A DNA stretch of 64,000 bases from Eunapius fragilis. Lineage: Eukaryota; Porifera; Demospongiae; Spongillida; Spongillidae. Of the stretch, positions 1 through 10,643 are shown piece by piece; the first letter of the stretch is position 1, and each line of letters begins with the position of its first letter. A program made the position numbers and the translations under genes. The stretch lies in contig OY811975.1 in assembly GCA_963681505.1 (NCBI GenBank), positions 9,664,730 through 9,728,729 on the forward strand, read 5' to 3'. The notes beneath the pieces were generated by a model that was not told the origin of the DNA, did no database searches, and saw nothing but the letters and a program-made list of their open reading frames with translations.

Positions 1-542
1 TGAACGGCAGTAGTTCAGCGTGGAATCAAATTTTTTAATACGCTACTCATAATTTTAAAAACACATCAAAATACCAAATGTCACATTGGAAAAGCATACA
101 AGTAATTAAATTGCACCATTGACACAATTAAAAGTTGATTTATTGAAATCAAGCTGCTAACTTTGCTTAGTTCAATATATTTATCTAATAGAAATTAAAA
201 ATTTAACTCATCACTGAGATGACTTCCGATGTGGGAAATAAGAAGAAACAATACTCCAGCGACTGCTCCTTCATCTTTGCTTTGCAATCTTCATCGAAAG
301 GACAGTGAAAATTCAACCCATGAGTTAAATTTTTAATTTCTATTGGATAAATATATTGAACCAACACGAAGTAAGCAAAGTTAGCTGCTTGATTTCAATA
401 AATCAACTTTTCATTTTGTGTCAATGGTGCAATTTAATTACTTGTATGCTTTTCCAATGTGACATTTGGTATTTTGATGTGTTTTTAAAATTATGAGTAA
501 CATATTAAAAAATTTGATTCCACGCTGAACTACTGCCATTCA
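1..542. mobile_element. Fold-back MITE with about 210-bp terminal inverted repeats
   Basis: The left arm (1-210) and right arm (321-542) are near-perfect reverse complements, separated by about 110 bp of unrelated sequence. The arms begin with TGAACGGCAGTAGTTCAGCG, and the right end reads the complement with one mismatch. There is no coding capacity. The arrangement is that of a non-autonomous fold-back DNA transposon. It begins at base 1 of the window, so the left target-site duplication cannot be seen and the superfamily is not assigned. Confidence 0.85.
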
Positions 543-1171
543 GAACAGAAAAATGCATAAGCAGATGTTTTCTTATTTCATCATACCTATGTGCATGTAT
601 GGTTGTTAAGCCTTGTTTTTTTGTCCATCAGTCATAATTTAATTTATGCAACCATGTCACACCGAGTAAAATTGTTAGTGTAACTTCCAACGACGAGCAT
701 CAATAAATTCATTAATACCAAGCACATGAAAAATGACCAATGCCAGAAATATACAATACAGTGTGCCGTTTAGATGTACAGTGTGCTTCAACCATTGTGC
801 AAAAAAGATGAATAGCAACATTGAGGTGTATGGGATTCGATGGCTTAATACCATAATTAATGCAAATGCCTTCACAACGGTTATGCCTGCTAAAAAGCCA
901 TGCGTTATTCATTTGTGCTGCACTTAATTTATTTATTTTATGTCAGGTCTAGTATAAGCTTTTTGTGTGCTTTATTTTCTAAGCATCTCCACCACTCACG
1001 TGGCCAAAACACTGGCCATGCACTGGTTCAGTATTCCTGCCCTCCTTTGGATCCGCCGCCCCTGCTGTTCTGAGTTTGAAGACAGCGCAGGAGGAAAAAA
1101 TGTCTCTCATCGAGAGAACAGTAGTCATTGATTAATTTTCTCCTGGCTATTTCAAGATACAGCAATAACAT
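543..1171. other. Unassigned intergenic sequence
   Basis: No convincing gene is seen. Short open frames on both strands lack splice signals or recognisable motifs. The last part (about 1045-1171) probably belongs to the retroelement fragment that follows, but it is too degraded to align by eye. Confidence 0.5.
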
Positions 1172-1675
1172 TTCGTACAACGACACAACTGCATACATGA
1201 TTGTATTGCTGACTTTTGCCGTCGTGCCCACCTTTCCTCTCTAATGGAGCAAGGTTGTGGTATTGGTCCAGCCAAAGAGAGATCACGCCCAGCTGACATA
1301 TTGATACCAAATTGGTCACTGTCTCGATCTGCAGCATTTGAAATCAAGGTTATACATCCCCTCAATAATTCATTGATTTAAGATGCTGGTCAGATGTCAG
1401 GTACCTCAGTTGCAGTAGGTGAACAAGAGAAATTAGAGAACAATGCTTTGGGCTGTGTTGAAAGAGGTTGGATATGTGTCCCTCTCGTAGTGGAGGCATA
1501 CGGAGGCTGGGGAATCACTGCAAAGGAGGCTTTATCAAGAATTGCTAGGCGCTTGGCCATTCACTCCCATTCATCCAATTCTGAAACGCTAAATGCAATG
1601 TATTGTCGCCTCGGCACTGTTTTGATGCGGCAAAATGCCCGAGCCCTCCTGGCTCGATCGGCATCATTTTCGTGA
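1172..1675 (+). pseudogene. C-terminal fragment of a non-LTR-type retroelement polyprotein
   Basis: One frame runs from 1172 to 1675, broken only by a TAA just after the segment ending PLNNSLI. It contains the blocks VQRHNCIHDCIADFCRRAHL, RSRPADILIPNWSLSRSAAF, WICVPLVVEAYGGWG and RNAR-like ALLARS near the end. These follow the order of the C-terminal region found after reverse transcriptase in many sponge and cnidarian retroelements. The RPAD...FEIK spacing suggests a PD-(D/E)XK-like nuclease core (inference). The reverse transcriptase itself is absent, so this is a 5'-truncated dead copy. Confidence 0.65.
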
Positions 1676-1737
1676 CTTTTTGTTATTTACTATGTCATTT
1701 ATAATGTGCATGAACAAAGAAAAAATGAATGGAACAA

Positions 1738-2045
1738 GTAAATAAAAAACCTTCTCTATGAGAAAGTTGGTGGGATATAGGATTTGAAGGCAATGGTGGT
1801 GTAAAAAGCAAGTAAACAAGGGTCTGTAATAGTATGGGAAAATGTCATAGTCCTATATTTAGCACATTTGTAGCATATACTATGTTTGTGTGCTAAATAT
1901 ATAGGACTATGATACTATTACAGACCCTTGTTTCCTTGCTTTTTACACCACCATTGCCTTCAAATCCTATAACCCACCAACTTTCTCATAGACTTTCTTG
2001 TATAGAGAACTTTCTTGTATAGAGAACGTTTTTAGTTACTTTTTA
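1738..2045. mobile_element. MITE, family with three copies in the window (copy 1)
   Basis: This is a long inverted repeat. The left arm contains GAGAAAGTTGGTGGGATATAG, GGCAATGGTGGTGTAAAAAG and CAAGGGTCTGTAATAGTAT. The right arm carries their complements in reverse order, around a small loop near 1875. The right end has an extra tandem copy of CTTTCTTGTATAGAGAA. The same family is found at 32528-32805, and one arm survives at 39823-39889. No protein is encoded. Confidence 0.85.
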
Positions 2046-2109
2046 GAATCTCAGTTTAGTATATCTCGCGTGTGCCCAACCATCCCTAAAGGCTGAACCT
2101 AACTAGGCC

Positions 2110-2540
2110 TAGCCCGAACCAGGCATACAGCCTTGAAACAGGCGTACAACTAATTATAAACAAGCGTACAGCCTCGAAACAAGCGTACAGCCTCGAAACA
2201 AGCGTACATATAGCCTCGAAGTAGGCGTACAGCTTCGAAACAAGCGTACAGCATTCTCAATGGGAAATTTTGACTATCTTACCATCAAGGTATTAATTAA
2301 AGTAGAAAGCAGTAAAAGGCGGTGTGTGGCTGAAAGATAGCAGTAATATATCCTCTTGCTCTAACATGTTACAATTCATTTATACTTTCAAGGGTATGGC
2401 TTTAAGATGCAAATGAACAGTAGGTTCCAACTCGAAACACGTTACATGTACAGCCTCGAAACAGGCGTACCGTATCGAAATAAGCGTACAATCTCGAAAC
2501 GCGTTACACGTACAGCCTTGAACAAGGCGTACTGGTGCTT
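2110..2540. repeat. Degenerate 20-bp tandem repeat (CAGCCTCGAAACAAGCGTA)
   Basis: Two clusters (about 2125-2255 and 2450-2535) consist of imperfect copies of a roughly 20-bp unit, ACAGCCTCGAAACAAGCGT. The sequence between the clusters is unrelated. There is no coding frame. Confidence 0.7.
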
Positions 2541-3019
2541 TTATATTGCATGGGTTTCACTACTGTAATAAAGTACCATAGTGCAGGAAATTGTAAAGGA
2601 AATGGAAAGCAAGAGCAGATTCTGTCCCCCCGTAGATTTTGTCCCCCGGACAAAATCTGCTAGCGGAAATTGTCCCCCACGGACATAATCTGCTAGCAGA
2701 TATTGTCCCCCTTCCGCAGATATTGTCCCCTCCTCCCCGGCCGGCCTCCAACCGATGCTTGGCCGTCCCGGTTTTTTTTGTTGGTGTCAGGTCCTATAAG
2801 CCCCGCCCGCTTTTTGCATCGAGCCAGTTTAGCACACACACACTCTCCCCTCTCCCCCTTCCCCCCTTCAGTCCCGCATGAGTGCTATCAATCTACCTTC
2901 CCGCCAGAAGTCCTGGCTGCGGCCCTGAATATTGTCCCCTCCGCCCTTCTAAGTTGCACGTGGTGCGCTTTGCAGCTGCTATTATTTGCTATTAGCATTC
3001 AGTAGTCAGCTGCAGCATT

Positions 3020-3575
3020 ATGGATGAAGAAGAGTACGATGCCATTTTCAGCTTTCTGGAGTATGGTACTTAGTTACCCCTCTGCATGGCATCACAAGGA
3101 CCTAAAGCGAGCTCAAGTGTGTGGACTATGCGGTCGATAGCGGCGTATACTGTACCGCAAACAGGATAAAGAAAGAGGGGAAATTGAATATCTTCAAGTT
3201 CCTAGAGGCGTAGAACGAATCCTTCATTCATGCCATTCGTCCAAAGAAAGTGAGTATGACTGCAGTGCACGTATATACGTACGCATGGGGGCTCGGTTAT
3301 CGAATTAGTACTTCATGATCGAAACCAACTATTTACAGCTTATGCATTAGTCTTGGTCTTTACGCAAGCTGATTTTATACAATGCACGCGTGTAAACGGT
3401 TGGTAGATCACCAACGTCGATAACCAAGCGCCCGAAAAGTGTCCGAGGATTAACACTGACTCAAGCTAGGATCGATCCAATAATCATAATAGCGCTTTTT
3501 ATATATAGGTGGACACCTGAGAAAATTAATGTTTCATCGGGGTTCTTCTGGAAGACGCAGATGAAAGATGTATAA
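3020..3575 (+). pseudogene. Ginger1-like integrase, N-terminal exons (broken)
   Basis: An ATG at 3020 opens MDEEEYDAIFSFLEYGT and then hits TAG. A shifted frame continues with YPSAWHHKDLKRAQ, one more stop, then RRILYRKQD and VPRGVERILHSCHSSKE up to a good splice donor (GTGAGTATG) at about 3252. A later piece at 3535-3567 reads FFWKTQMKD, typical of the zinc-binding region before a retroviral-type integrase core. The gene is clearly dead: it has a frameshift and stops, and the inner transposon sits directly after this segment. Confidence 0.55.
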
Positions 3576-3576
3576 G

Positions 3577-6525
3577 TTCCCACGGATGCGTAACTTGGAC
3601 GGTTACGTAACGGGCCACCCGTTACGTAACCGGTCGGCCCGATGCATTACCAATGTATAATGCCAGCCGGTTACGTAACCGGTTGCATTACCAGTGTGTC
3701 AGGTTACGTAACCGGTCGGCCCGTTGCGCAACCATATTTTGGTTATTTACTAATGCGTTTTTTTTTTCAGCATAGAGCTACTTGATTTATTACATAACTG
3801 CATGTAGTAATACATACAAGACTAAAACCCGAAAGTAAAAAAAAAAACATAAATTAACAGGTTGCACAACATAATTGTTCAGCTCAGTACATAATGATGA
3901 TGATTAATTCAATGCTTTTAATGAAATCAGTGCAATGTTATTAATACAAAATAGCAATATAATGCCAGGTACATGAAGAGCAACACCATCACTCGTCTTC
4001 AGAAGGAAACCTGAGTAGATTAACACATTTTTAATGGTACCATCTTTGACATGTGCCACATTGCACCATATCTCCGTACGTATCGGGCATCATACAGGTG
4101 CAGAAGACATCTACTTTCACTTCAAAATAACTCTCTGCTCTTTTTCTTGCCTTTTTATCAACAGTAGGGAATGGTGTTAGTATTCTTGTTTTGAAACACT
4201 GCACTGAGGAGATGGTTTCTCATCTTGCTTTGACCAAATGTAATATTTCCCACACAGTGGCCAAGTGCTGCATGTAATGCAAAGGCAATAGCAAATACAC
4301 CGCAGTCATTGCTACCACATTGCCTTTGTACTTGTGGAATATGCACAGCTAAGTAGGCATTTTGGTTATCATCACTTTCCTCAATCATTGTTCTGTATAC
4401 TTGACATAACTGATGAGTTATAGTAGATGACAAATGCATGGCCATTGTACTTATGGCAATCATACACAGTAACTTTACCACCAAGGCTAGAAGATGTTAC
4501 CCAATATGTGAGTCAGAAACAAGATGTATTTGAATAGCTTCGCCTTTAATAGGAATGAATCCGTCAATCTGCACCAATAATGTACTTTGCCATCCATCAA
4601 TATGTGAAAATTGACCCTTCAGAATTTCTTATGCAAGGGACATGTGCTGATCTGTAAGCCATTCTCCAGTTTCTATGATTTTTCTCATCTCTTGCAGAAA
4701 ACCAGACTCCACTCCTTTTCTGTATGTAGAGGGAAAAAGATATGCTGTCATGAATCACTTGCACAAAACTCATTTTTTCTGCTCACCTTTGCAACATGAG
4801 CTCCAGCACTCACTGGTGCTATATCATTCTGTGGTGCAATATCAGAGTCATCACAAATGATACTGCAAGCCAATGAATCATCAATATCACTTTGTAAAGA
4901 GGCATTAATACCACACACTTCTTCATGATCAGCTCCTTTGCTCTTCCAATCAGTAGCGATTTTACCCTCTTTATTGTCACAAATTGATCCATGGTGGCAA
5001 TGATTGCTACATTCAATGTTGTTTCGTACACAACTGCAGCGTTTTGTGTTGCATCTTCCTGAATTGCAAGTGCATCTGTTTTTGGTAAAACTATTCCAAG
5101 GAGCCTGCAACTTTGCTGCTTCTCTTAGGGATATTACCAAATACAAGCTCATATGGCATTGCTTTGGTTGTTTCATGTACCTGCGTATTCATGGTGTCTA
5201 AAAAAGTAAAGGTTCTTTTGTACAGTGCATGTATAAGCAACATTGTACTAACACTTACAAACAATATGAGGCAGCCACCTTGACCATGGAGGTTTACAAG
5301 TTTTCTGCTCTGCTACTTTGGCAGACAGCATCCACTCCAAAGTGTAATGAGTTTGCTCAACTACACCTTGGGATTGTGAGTGGTGAGGCCTTCCACTGAC
5401 CAGTTGAACTTGCCCTGGCCAATCATTAAGAATCTCTGTGATCACTGAGTTTACAAATTCTCGGCCATTGTCACTATGCAGTATGCTTGGAAGGCCCATA
5501 ACTGGGAATACATACTTCTCCAATGCCTCAGCTACATCATGAGCACCTTTATTGACCAAGCTAGGGAAATGCCAAATTGAACTTAGACCGCGCAAAATCC
5601 ACTTGAAATCCTCAACTGGAAGATGGCGCATGTCAATGAGATCAATCTGTAAAGGGCAGATAGAGCTGTTAACAGACATAGTTAACAGCAACACAAGGCC
5701 TATATACCTGAAGCCGAGATAACAGGCCATTGGCTACAATAGGTCTGAGCGGTGGCTTTGTAGCCTATGGCTTGCGCAGATGACAAGCTGAGCACAGCTT
5801 GACATACTGCTCAACAACACTTCTTGGCAAGAAGGAGTAGGTACTCTGGACCTATTTTGCTAACTTTATGCAATCGGCATATGTACGTACCCGTGCGAAC
5901 GTCTTCTTAACACCAGCATGCAAACCGTCATTGTTGTGGATTTGCTTCAAGATGTCCCAGAACTCCTCCACGAACGCCACTCGACGATATCCCTTCATCA
6001 AAGTTCTATCATTTTGTGACTGCAAGAAGGTAAGCATGCAGTTGTAGTATTTTCTATACAAACGGTACAATGCTATATGTAGCCAACTAGCTGCTACATT
6101 AGCTACAAAATTGTGAGATACACAACAAATAACCTACTTCCTTATCTTCCTTGATGGCCACAACTAGCGCATCTCGAATGCCTGCTTCTGGAAAGTCAAG
6201 CAACCGAAATCCACTGCGCTTGACCGGTGACGAAAATGCTTATTGTCCTCAGAATTTCCCTTCAGATATGAGATAATCCTTATCCCATATACGCTTCACT
6301 GATGACAGCACTTTGTGACCTTGGAGCATCTTGCGGAAATGTACGCTGTACATAAGTATCAAACTCTTCTTTTTCACTCGAACTCATTTTAAAGCACAAA
6401 TTCTATGACACGTGCTGTTATTTCGTGCCCAGCACCATCGGCCGGTTACGTAACGGGCCATCCGGTTACGTAACCGGCCGTCCGGTTACGTAACCGGTCG
6501 CTGGTTATGCATCCGTGCGGAACAT
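3577..6525 (-). mobile_element. Inner Ginger2/Tdd-like DNA transposon
   Basis: The ends are inverted: AGTTCCCACGGATGCGTAAC at 3576-3595 versus the complement of GGTTATGCATCCGTGCGGAA near 6503-6523. Subterminal copies of the palindrome CCGGTTACGTAACCGG occur 3-5 times at each end. The flanks carry TATA on both sides, a possible 4-bp target-site duplication, which fits the 4-5 bp reported for Ginger elements. The cargo is one - strand gene with an integrase and a Ulp1-like protease. It lies between the zinc-binding and catalytic parts of the outer element's integrase, so it inserted second. Confidence 0.7.
4158..6387 (-). pseudogene. KRBA2-like integrase with Cys-rich and Ulp1 protease regions
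   Basis: Reading down the - strand: the start MSSSEKEEFDTYVQ lies at 6387, with a frameshift soon after. A second exon (about 6033 downward, after TTCTTGCAG) encodes the zinc-binding region (KQIHNNDGLHAGVKKTF). The integrase core at 5730-5248 shows IDLIDMR, LHSDNGREFVN and QGVVEQTH, which supply the D, D and E residues. A Cys-rich block (RCTCNSGRCNTKRCSCVR) lies near 5060-5100. A C48/Ulp1-type segment at 4484-4158 contains VQRQCGSNDCGVFAIAF with the catalytic Cys; the upstream His/Asp part is scrambled by frameshifts. This architecture matches KRBA2-like/Ginger2-type elements. Several breaks make it inactive as written. Confidence 0.7.
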
Positions 6526-6540
6526 ATACATGTAGGTGCA

Positions 6541-7090
6541 TGAGTTCGTTAAGACGTGCCAAAGCACCAATGGTGCCAAGTTTATGAAGACCGTAGCCCC
6601 TCTGCATCCCATATACCTATACAACCTAGTGTTTGGCATCAAGTTAGTTGTAATCAAGACTACCTTAAGTTAATGCATGCATGTATCAATTTAGGTTGGA
6701 ATAGACCTGATTGGTCCTCTCCCAAATACTGAACGAGGCAATTGTTACATCATCACCGTAGTTGATTACTTTTCAAAGTGGCCTGAGGCTGAGCCTATAG
6801 CTGACAAGACTGCAAGAACAGTTGCTGAGTTTCTGTATAAGATTATATGCAGGCAAATGTATATGAATTATTAATTCAGTTTACACATAAGGCTATAAGC
6901 ATATAAGCATATCATAACATGTAACTTCTTTACAGGCATGGTTGCACCAATGTCACCATATCAGATCAAGGACGTGAATTTGTGAACAGAGTCAATGCAG
7001 TACTGTTTCAATTAACGGGAACTGAACACAGGATAATATACCATCCTCAAACTAATGGTTTGGTATAATCAAACACTGCAACGATCCCTA
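6541..7090 (+). pseudogene. Ginger1-like integrase, zinc-binding and catalytic exons
   Basis: The segment downstream of the inner transposon reads VHEFVKTCQSTNGAKF (HHCC end). The exon at 6695-6852 reads VGIDLIGPLPNTERGNCYII and ends KIICR. The exon from 6936 reads HGCTNVTISDQGREFVN and YHPQTNGLV. The first two catalytic Asp residues are visible, but a small deletion after NGLV removes the expected Glu, and NQTLQRSL resumes in another frame. The intron between the last two exons starts with GC instead of GT. The integrase is therefore dead. Confidence 0.75.
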
Positions 7091-7099
7091 AGGATATTT

Positions 7100-7250
7100 A
7101 TGTTTATTGTGCGTGTCTGATGCCTGACACCGCTTACGGAGACTTGGTGCAATGTGACACCTGTCACAAGTGGTTCCTTATCAAATGTATTGGTATTCTC
7201 ACACTTCCCAACACTGCATGATGACAAATGGTGTTGCTCTTCCTGTGTGT
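7100..7250 (+). pseudogene. PHD-finger remnant at the C-terminus of the Ginger1-like protein
   Basis: The frame reads CACLMPDTAYGDLVQCDTC, then HKWFLIKCIGI, then breaks by frameshift before DDKWCCSSC. Spacing of C-x-C, C-x2-C and the final W-C-x2-C fits a PHD zinc finger. The usual His (F-H-x2-C) is Leu here. PHD fingers downstream of the integrase are known from Ginger1 elements. Confidence 0.6.
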
Positions 7251-7855
7251 GTGACTGAGATACTGATTTATTGTTGGATTGAACCATTTCCAGCTTTTCT
7301 TGTAAAATTAATATGCATGTATCTGACCGTTTGGCGATCATTTCACCATACGAAGCTGCATGCCTACACGCCCAGCTCGCTAATCAAAAGCAATGTTGAG
7401 GGAGGGGGGGGGGGGGGGGGGGGGAGGTACCCCTGGCCTCACTATGGCTCTGTTACCCCTGGCCTCACTATGGCGCTGTTACCCCTGGCCTCACTATATG
7501 GCTCTGTTACCTCTGGCCTCACTATGAATCTGTTACCCCAGGCACCTCACTATGGCTCTGTTACCCCTGGCCTCACTATGGCTCTGTTACCCCAGGCCTC
7601 GCTATGGCTCTGTTACCCCTGCATGGCCTCACTATGGCTCTGTTACCCCTGGCCTCACTACTCTTCCTGTGCGTGTGACTGAGATATTGATTTATTGTTT
7701 GATTGAACCATTTCCAGCTTTTCTTGTATATAATTAATATTTATCCGAGCGTTCGCATGACGACCATTTCACCATACGAAGCTGCATGCCTACACGCTCG
7801 CTAATCAAACGCAATGGATTTATTGTTGGAGGGGGGGGGGGGGGGGGGGCACATT
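7228..7855. repeat. Duplicated 180-bp block flanking a 25-bp minisatellite
   Basis: The block at 7228-7420 (from CTCTTCCTGTGTGTGTGACTG to a G-run) recurs at 7660-7850 with about 90% identity, again ending in a G-run. Between them, at 7425-7660, are about nine copies of CCCTGGCCTCACTATGGCTC (25-bp unit with TGTTA). The open frame that crosses the array is an artefact of the repeat. Confidence 0.8.
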
Positions 7856-7985
7856 CTGCGGAGGAGGGACAGAATCCGCTAGCAGAACAGGACAGAATCC
7901 GCTGGCGGATTGTGTCCCCCCCGGACAGTGCCCGCTAGCGGATTGTGTCCGGGGGGACAATTTTTGAGGGGGACAAAATCCGCTG

Positions 7986-8631
7986 TGACACCAGCACGTA
8001 CTGTTATAATAGAGGTTATGCGATCACATGCCCACACATGACCACTATCTATAACGGTATGCTCAAAATCTGTAGGACAAAGACTAAGGCACAGTTCAAT
8101 CACTTGTTAGTACTGAGGCTTAAAAGGTTCGATCCAAATAGATATACTACGATGAAAAACAGGTATACAACCGTTAACAGACACTTTTACCCGTGGCGGT
8201 TAAAAGTGTCTGCCGCTATCTTTTTCCAAGTGAGAAGGGCCCAGAACAGCTTTTGTGGCACGCAGGAGCAAATTAGGAATGAAATGATGGCTAATTCTCT
8301 CAAATACATATGAGTACACGAGCACCATGGGTACAACCAGTTAAATCACATTAATTATTCATAGCTTCCATCGCATGCCTCTATACATTGATTTCTCATG
8401 CGTACAATTTTTATCTAGTTCATGCAGGGAAAAACGCGTTGGATCAACTGCTGATTGAGCCCACCTGCGTAAGAACTTGTGTAGAGATTTTAAGATTATT
8501 TATGAAATCATCAAGAATTGATTCGCTTGTTTTTCACCTTGAGTGTTGATAATACCAGGGTGATTTTTACCAAGCACATATGTATTTACAATTAATAAAG
8601 CTATAATTATATTAATTTTAAGGAACCCCGG
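7986..8631. other. No recognisable gene
   Basis: A 122-codon + strand frame ends at 8313 (…NEMMANSLKYI) but shows no family motif. It begins inside the terminal repeat of the preceding transposon. The remainder is AT-rich and featureless. Confidence 0.4.
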
Positions 8632-8836
8632 CCCATCGCCGTATTTGAGGGCTCAGCTCCCTGATGCCTCGATTGGGGGGCTGAGACACTGCAATTATAG
8701 GGCAATTATGCATGAATTCGATTCTAAATACCGTTCATGTTCAGTTGTACACTTGTTTACAACGCTGCTGACCGATATGTGCATTAACGCCGCATGCTTG
8801 TGTGGAGAGGGATGTAATTCATCTATCAAGTAGATC
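8632..8836 (+). repeat. Dispersed 200-bp repeat, copy 1
   Basis: The stretch from GGGCTCAGCTCCCTGATGCC to ATCAAGTAGAT matches 26518-26733, including GATTCTAAAT, TTCATGTTCAGTTGTACACT and TGTTTACAACGCTGC. Neither copy holds a conserved reading frame. It is probably a dispersed non-coding repeat. Confidence 0.7.
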
Positions 8837-9264
8837 ACAGGAAAAAATGTTTGTATTGCTACCCTGAAGTTCTAGAGTAGTTCCATATGATCTGATGTAA
8901 ATGTTGTTGTAAACCGATGTAAACTGTGATTTGCGAATGCTATAAAAATGGTGTTTTACATGGCATGTATTTTTTACATTGGTAGTAAAATTTGCTCTAC
9001 TTTTGCATACTTTGCTACTGCAGTAATACTGTATTGCAATAGTTTTAGCGACTCACAGGAGCAATGCGTGTGTGTGAAAATACAACAAATATCGTTACTA
9101 GTGCCCAGATTTTACATTACTGCACTGTAGTAATTCCTCATTAGTCTGGGAACGAGAATGTGCAGCCATTAATTAACATTAACAAGGACTAAACTTTATA
9201 AAGAAATGAACTTCATTAATTGCATTTTCAACACAATTACATCCTCTTTACACAATCCAGCCGG

Positions 9265-9640
9265 TTATTTATTTGTACTAATTTCTCTTCTATGACCAAA
9301 ATAAATTAGAATTTCTTGAAGTGTGCAGTTCTTTTTTGGTCTAGGAATTCCAAGCCCGTCAATCTGAGCAACAATCCCCGTAATGCACACACGTGCACTG
9401 TTGTGAATGCCACCACTGTGATGTAACGAGTACAGCATCACCACCATCCATTGTATTACTGGTAGTAAGTTACAAGAAAGTCATGTTATAGGAATGTGTT
9501 AATTTGAACAGTAACATACCATTTCTTGCTGATTAGGAACATCTCTATTCTGCTGAATTTTTCGGGCCCTAGCCAATTTATACTCAGTTCTTTTTTCACG
9601 TTCTTCATCACTGGTTGTCTTTGAAAACAGGGACAAGGTA
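9265..9640 (-). other. Possible two-exon gene fragment, unknown family
   Basis: On the - strand, 9625-9522 reads SDEEREKRTEYKLARARKIQ and ends at a plausible donor (GTATGTTAC). A second open stretch at about 9400-9265 reads TGIVAQIDGLGIPRPKKNCT and ends with a stop after REISTNK. The composition looks protein-like, but I do not recognise the family. The first exon's sequence recurs at 9938-10045, so this may be part of a repeat element. Confidence 0.3.
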
Positions 9641-10045
9641 AGTGGTCTAGCAGCAACATCAAAAGTGTGAAGGCCCCCAATTATTTGGTGTGAAGGTAGG
9701 ACACACCAAATCAGGTGTGACCTTCATACCAAGTGCAGGGGATTTCACCCAAAAAGCAAAAAGGTGAAAAAAACTATGCATTGGTCAGAATTCAAACCCG
9801 TGATCACCTGTACTACAGCCCTGTACCTAACTCCATAACATCAATGGTTAAATAAACTAAAACTGAGTGATGGTCCCACCAAATCGCAGAGTGAATTCAC
9901 ACGCACTCACTCGATATGCACCTTGCATTTTGTCTGTTGAATTATTTGGGCCCTAGCCAATTCATACTTAGTTGTGTTTTCACATTCTTCATCACTGCAG
10001 GTTGAATTTGAAAAACAGAGACAAGGTAAGTGGTCTGCCATATGC
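9535..10045. repeat. Pair of 105-bp direct repeats
   Basis: 9551-9644 and 9943-10040 share GGGCCCTAGCCAATT, CATACTTAGTT-like, TTCTTCATCACTG and GACAAGGTAAGTGGTCT. The copies are about 85% identical, with a 300-bp unique spacer. Confidence 0.7.
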
Positions 10046-10643
10046 ACTTGGCATTTGATGTTTGCATGGGCAACAATATACTGACGGATAGGTGTAGTGT
10101 GCCTTTACACTCACCTCAAATATTCCTGCTCCTTTCTCTGGCTGATCACCCTGTACATGTTATCCAGATAGGTCATCACAGCATGAAAAAATACTGTACC
10201 TCTAATGACTGTTGCACGGGTAGAGAGTTGATGCTTCTGCATGCAGAGACCTTCATTGGAGGACGTGATGGGGTCGTTTTTTGCATGGGAACAGGTTGAC
10301 TTGGAGTAAAAGCTCTGGAATATCGGATACAGGAGTTAGTTTGTGAACAAAAATTTGCTACTTAGCTACTTTGTAGATTTGTAGAAATCAGATGCCAACT
10401 GGGGGAATAAATCTATGAACACTTTGACAATTCACATCCTGGAAATTTACCTGATCACCAGCAAAAGTAGGGCTAAAATGTGACACCTACAATTAAATGG
10501 CATTCAAAGCAGGAATTGTAATCATAGCACTTACAGTAATAGCAACTGAAGACGTTGGAAGTGAAAATGGGGACACCTGCAGAAATCAGAGAGAGATAAA
10601 CATGCACTTACAATGATACACAAGTGATATGCAAACAGATATA

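Larger units (their letters stand above)
2613..7985 (+). mobile_element. Outer Ginger1-like DNA transposon, interrupted by a second transposon
   Basis: The ends carry inverted, internally repeated motifs. AGCAGATTCTGTCCCCCC starts near 2613, and its counterpart, ending GGACAAAATCCGCT, lies near 7985. Both ends contain several palindromic copies of the type GACAAAATCTGCTAGCGGA. Between them, on the + strand, are a gypsy-like integrase split into exons and a degraded PHD finger, the gene content described for Ginger1 elements. A 2.9-kb element (3577-6525) lies inside the integrase gene. Exact termini and a target-site duplication could not be fixed. Confidence 0.6.

Noticed and set aside
7170-7682. 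170-codon + strand frame
   Set aside because: It combines the broken PHD region in the wrong frame with a minisatellite.
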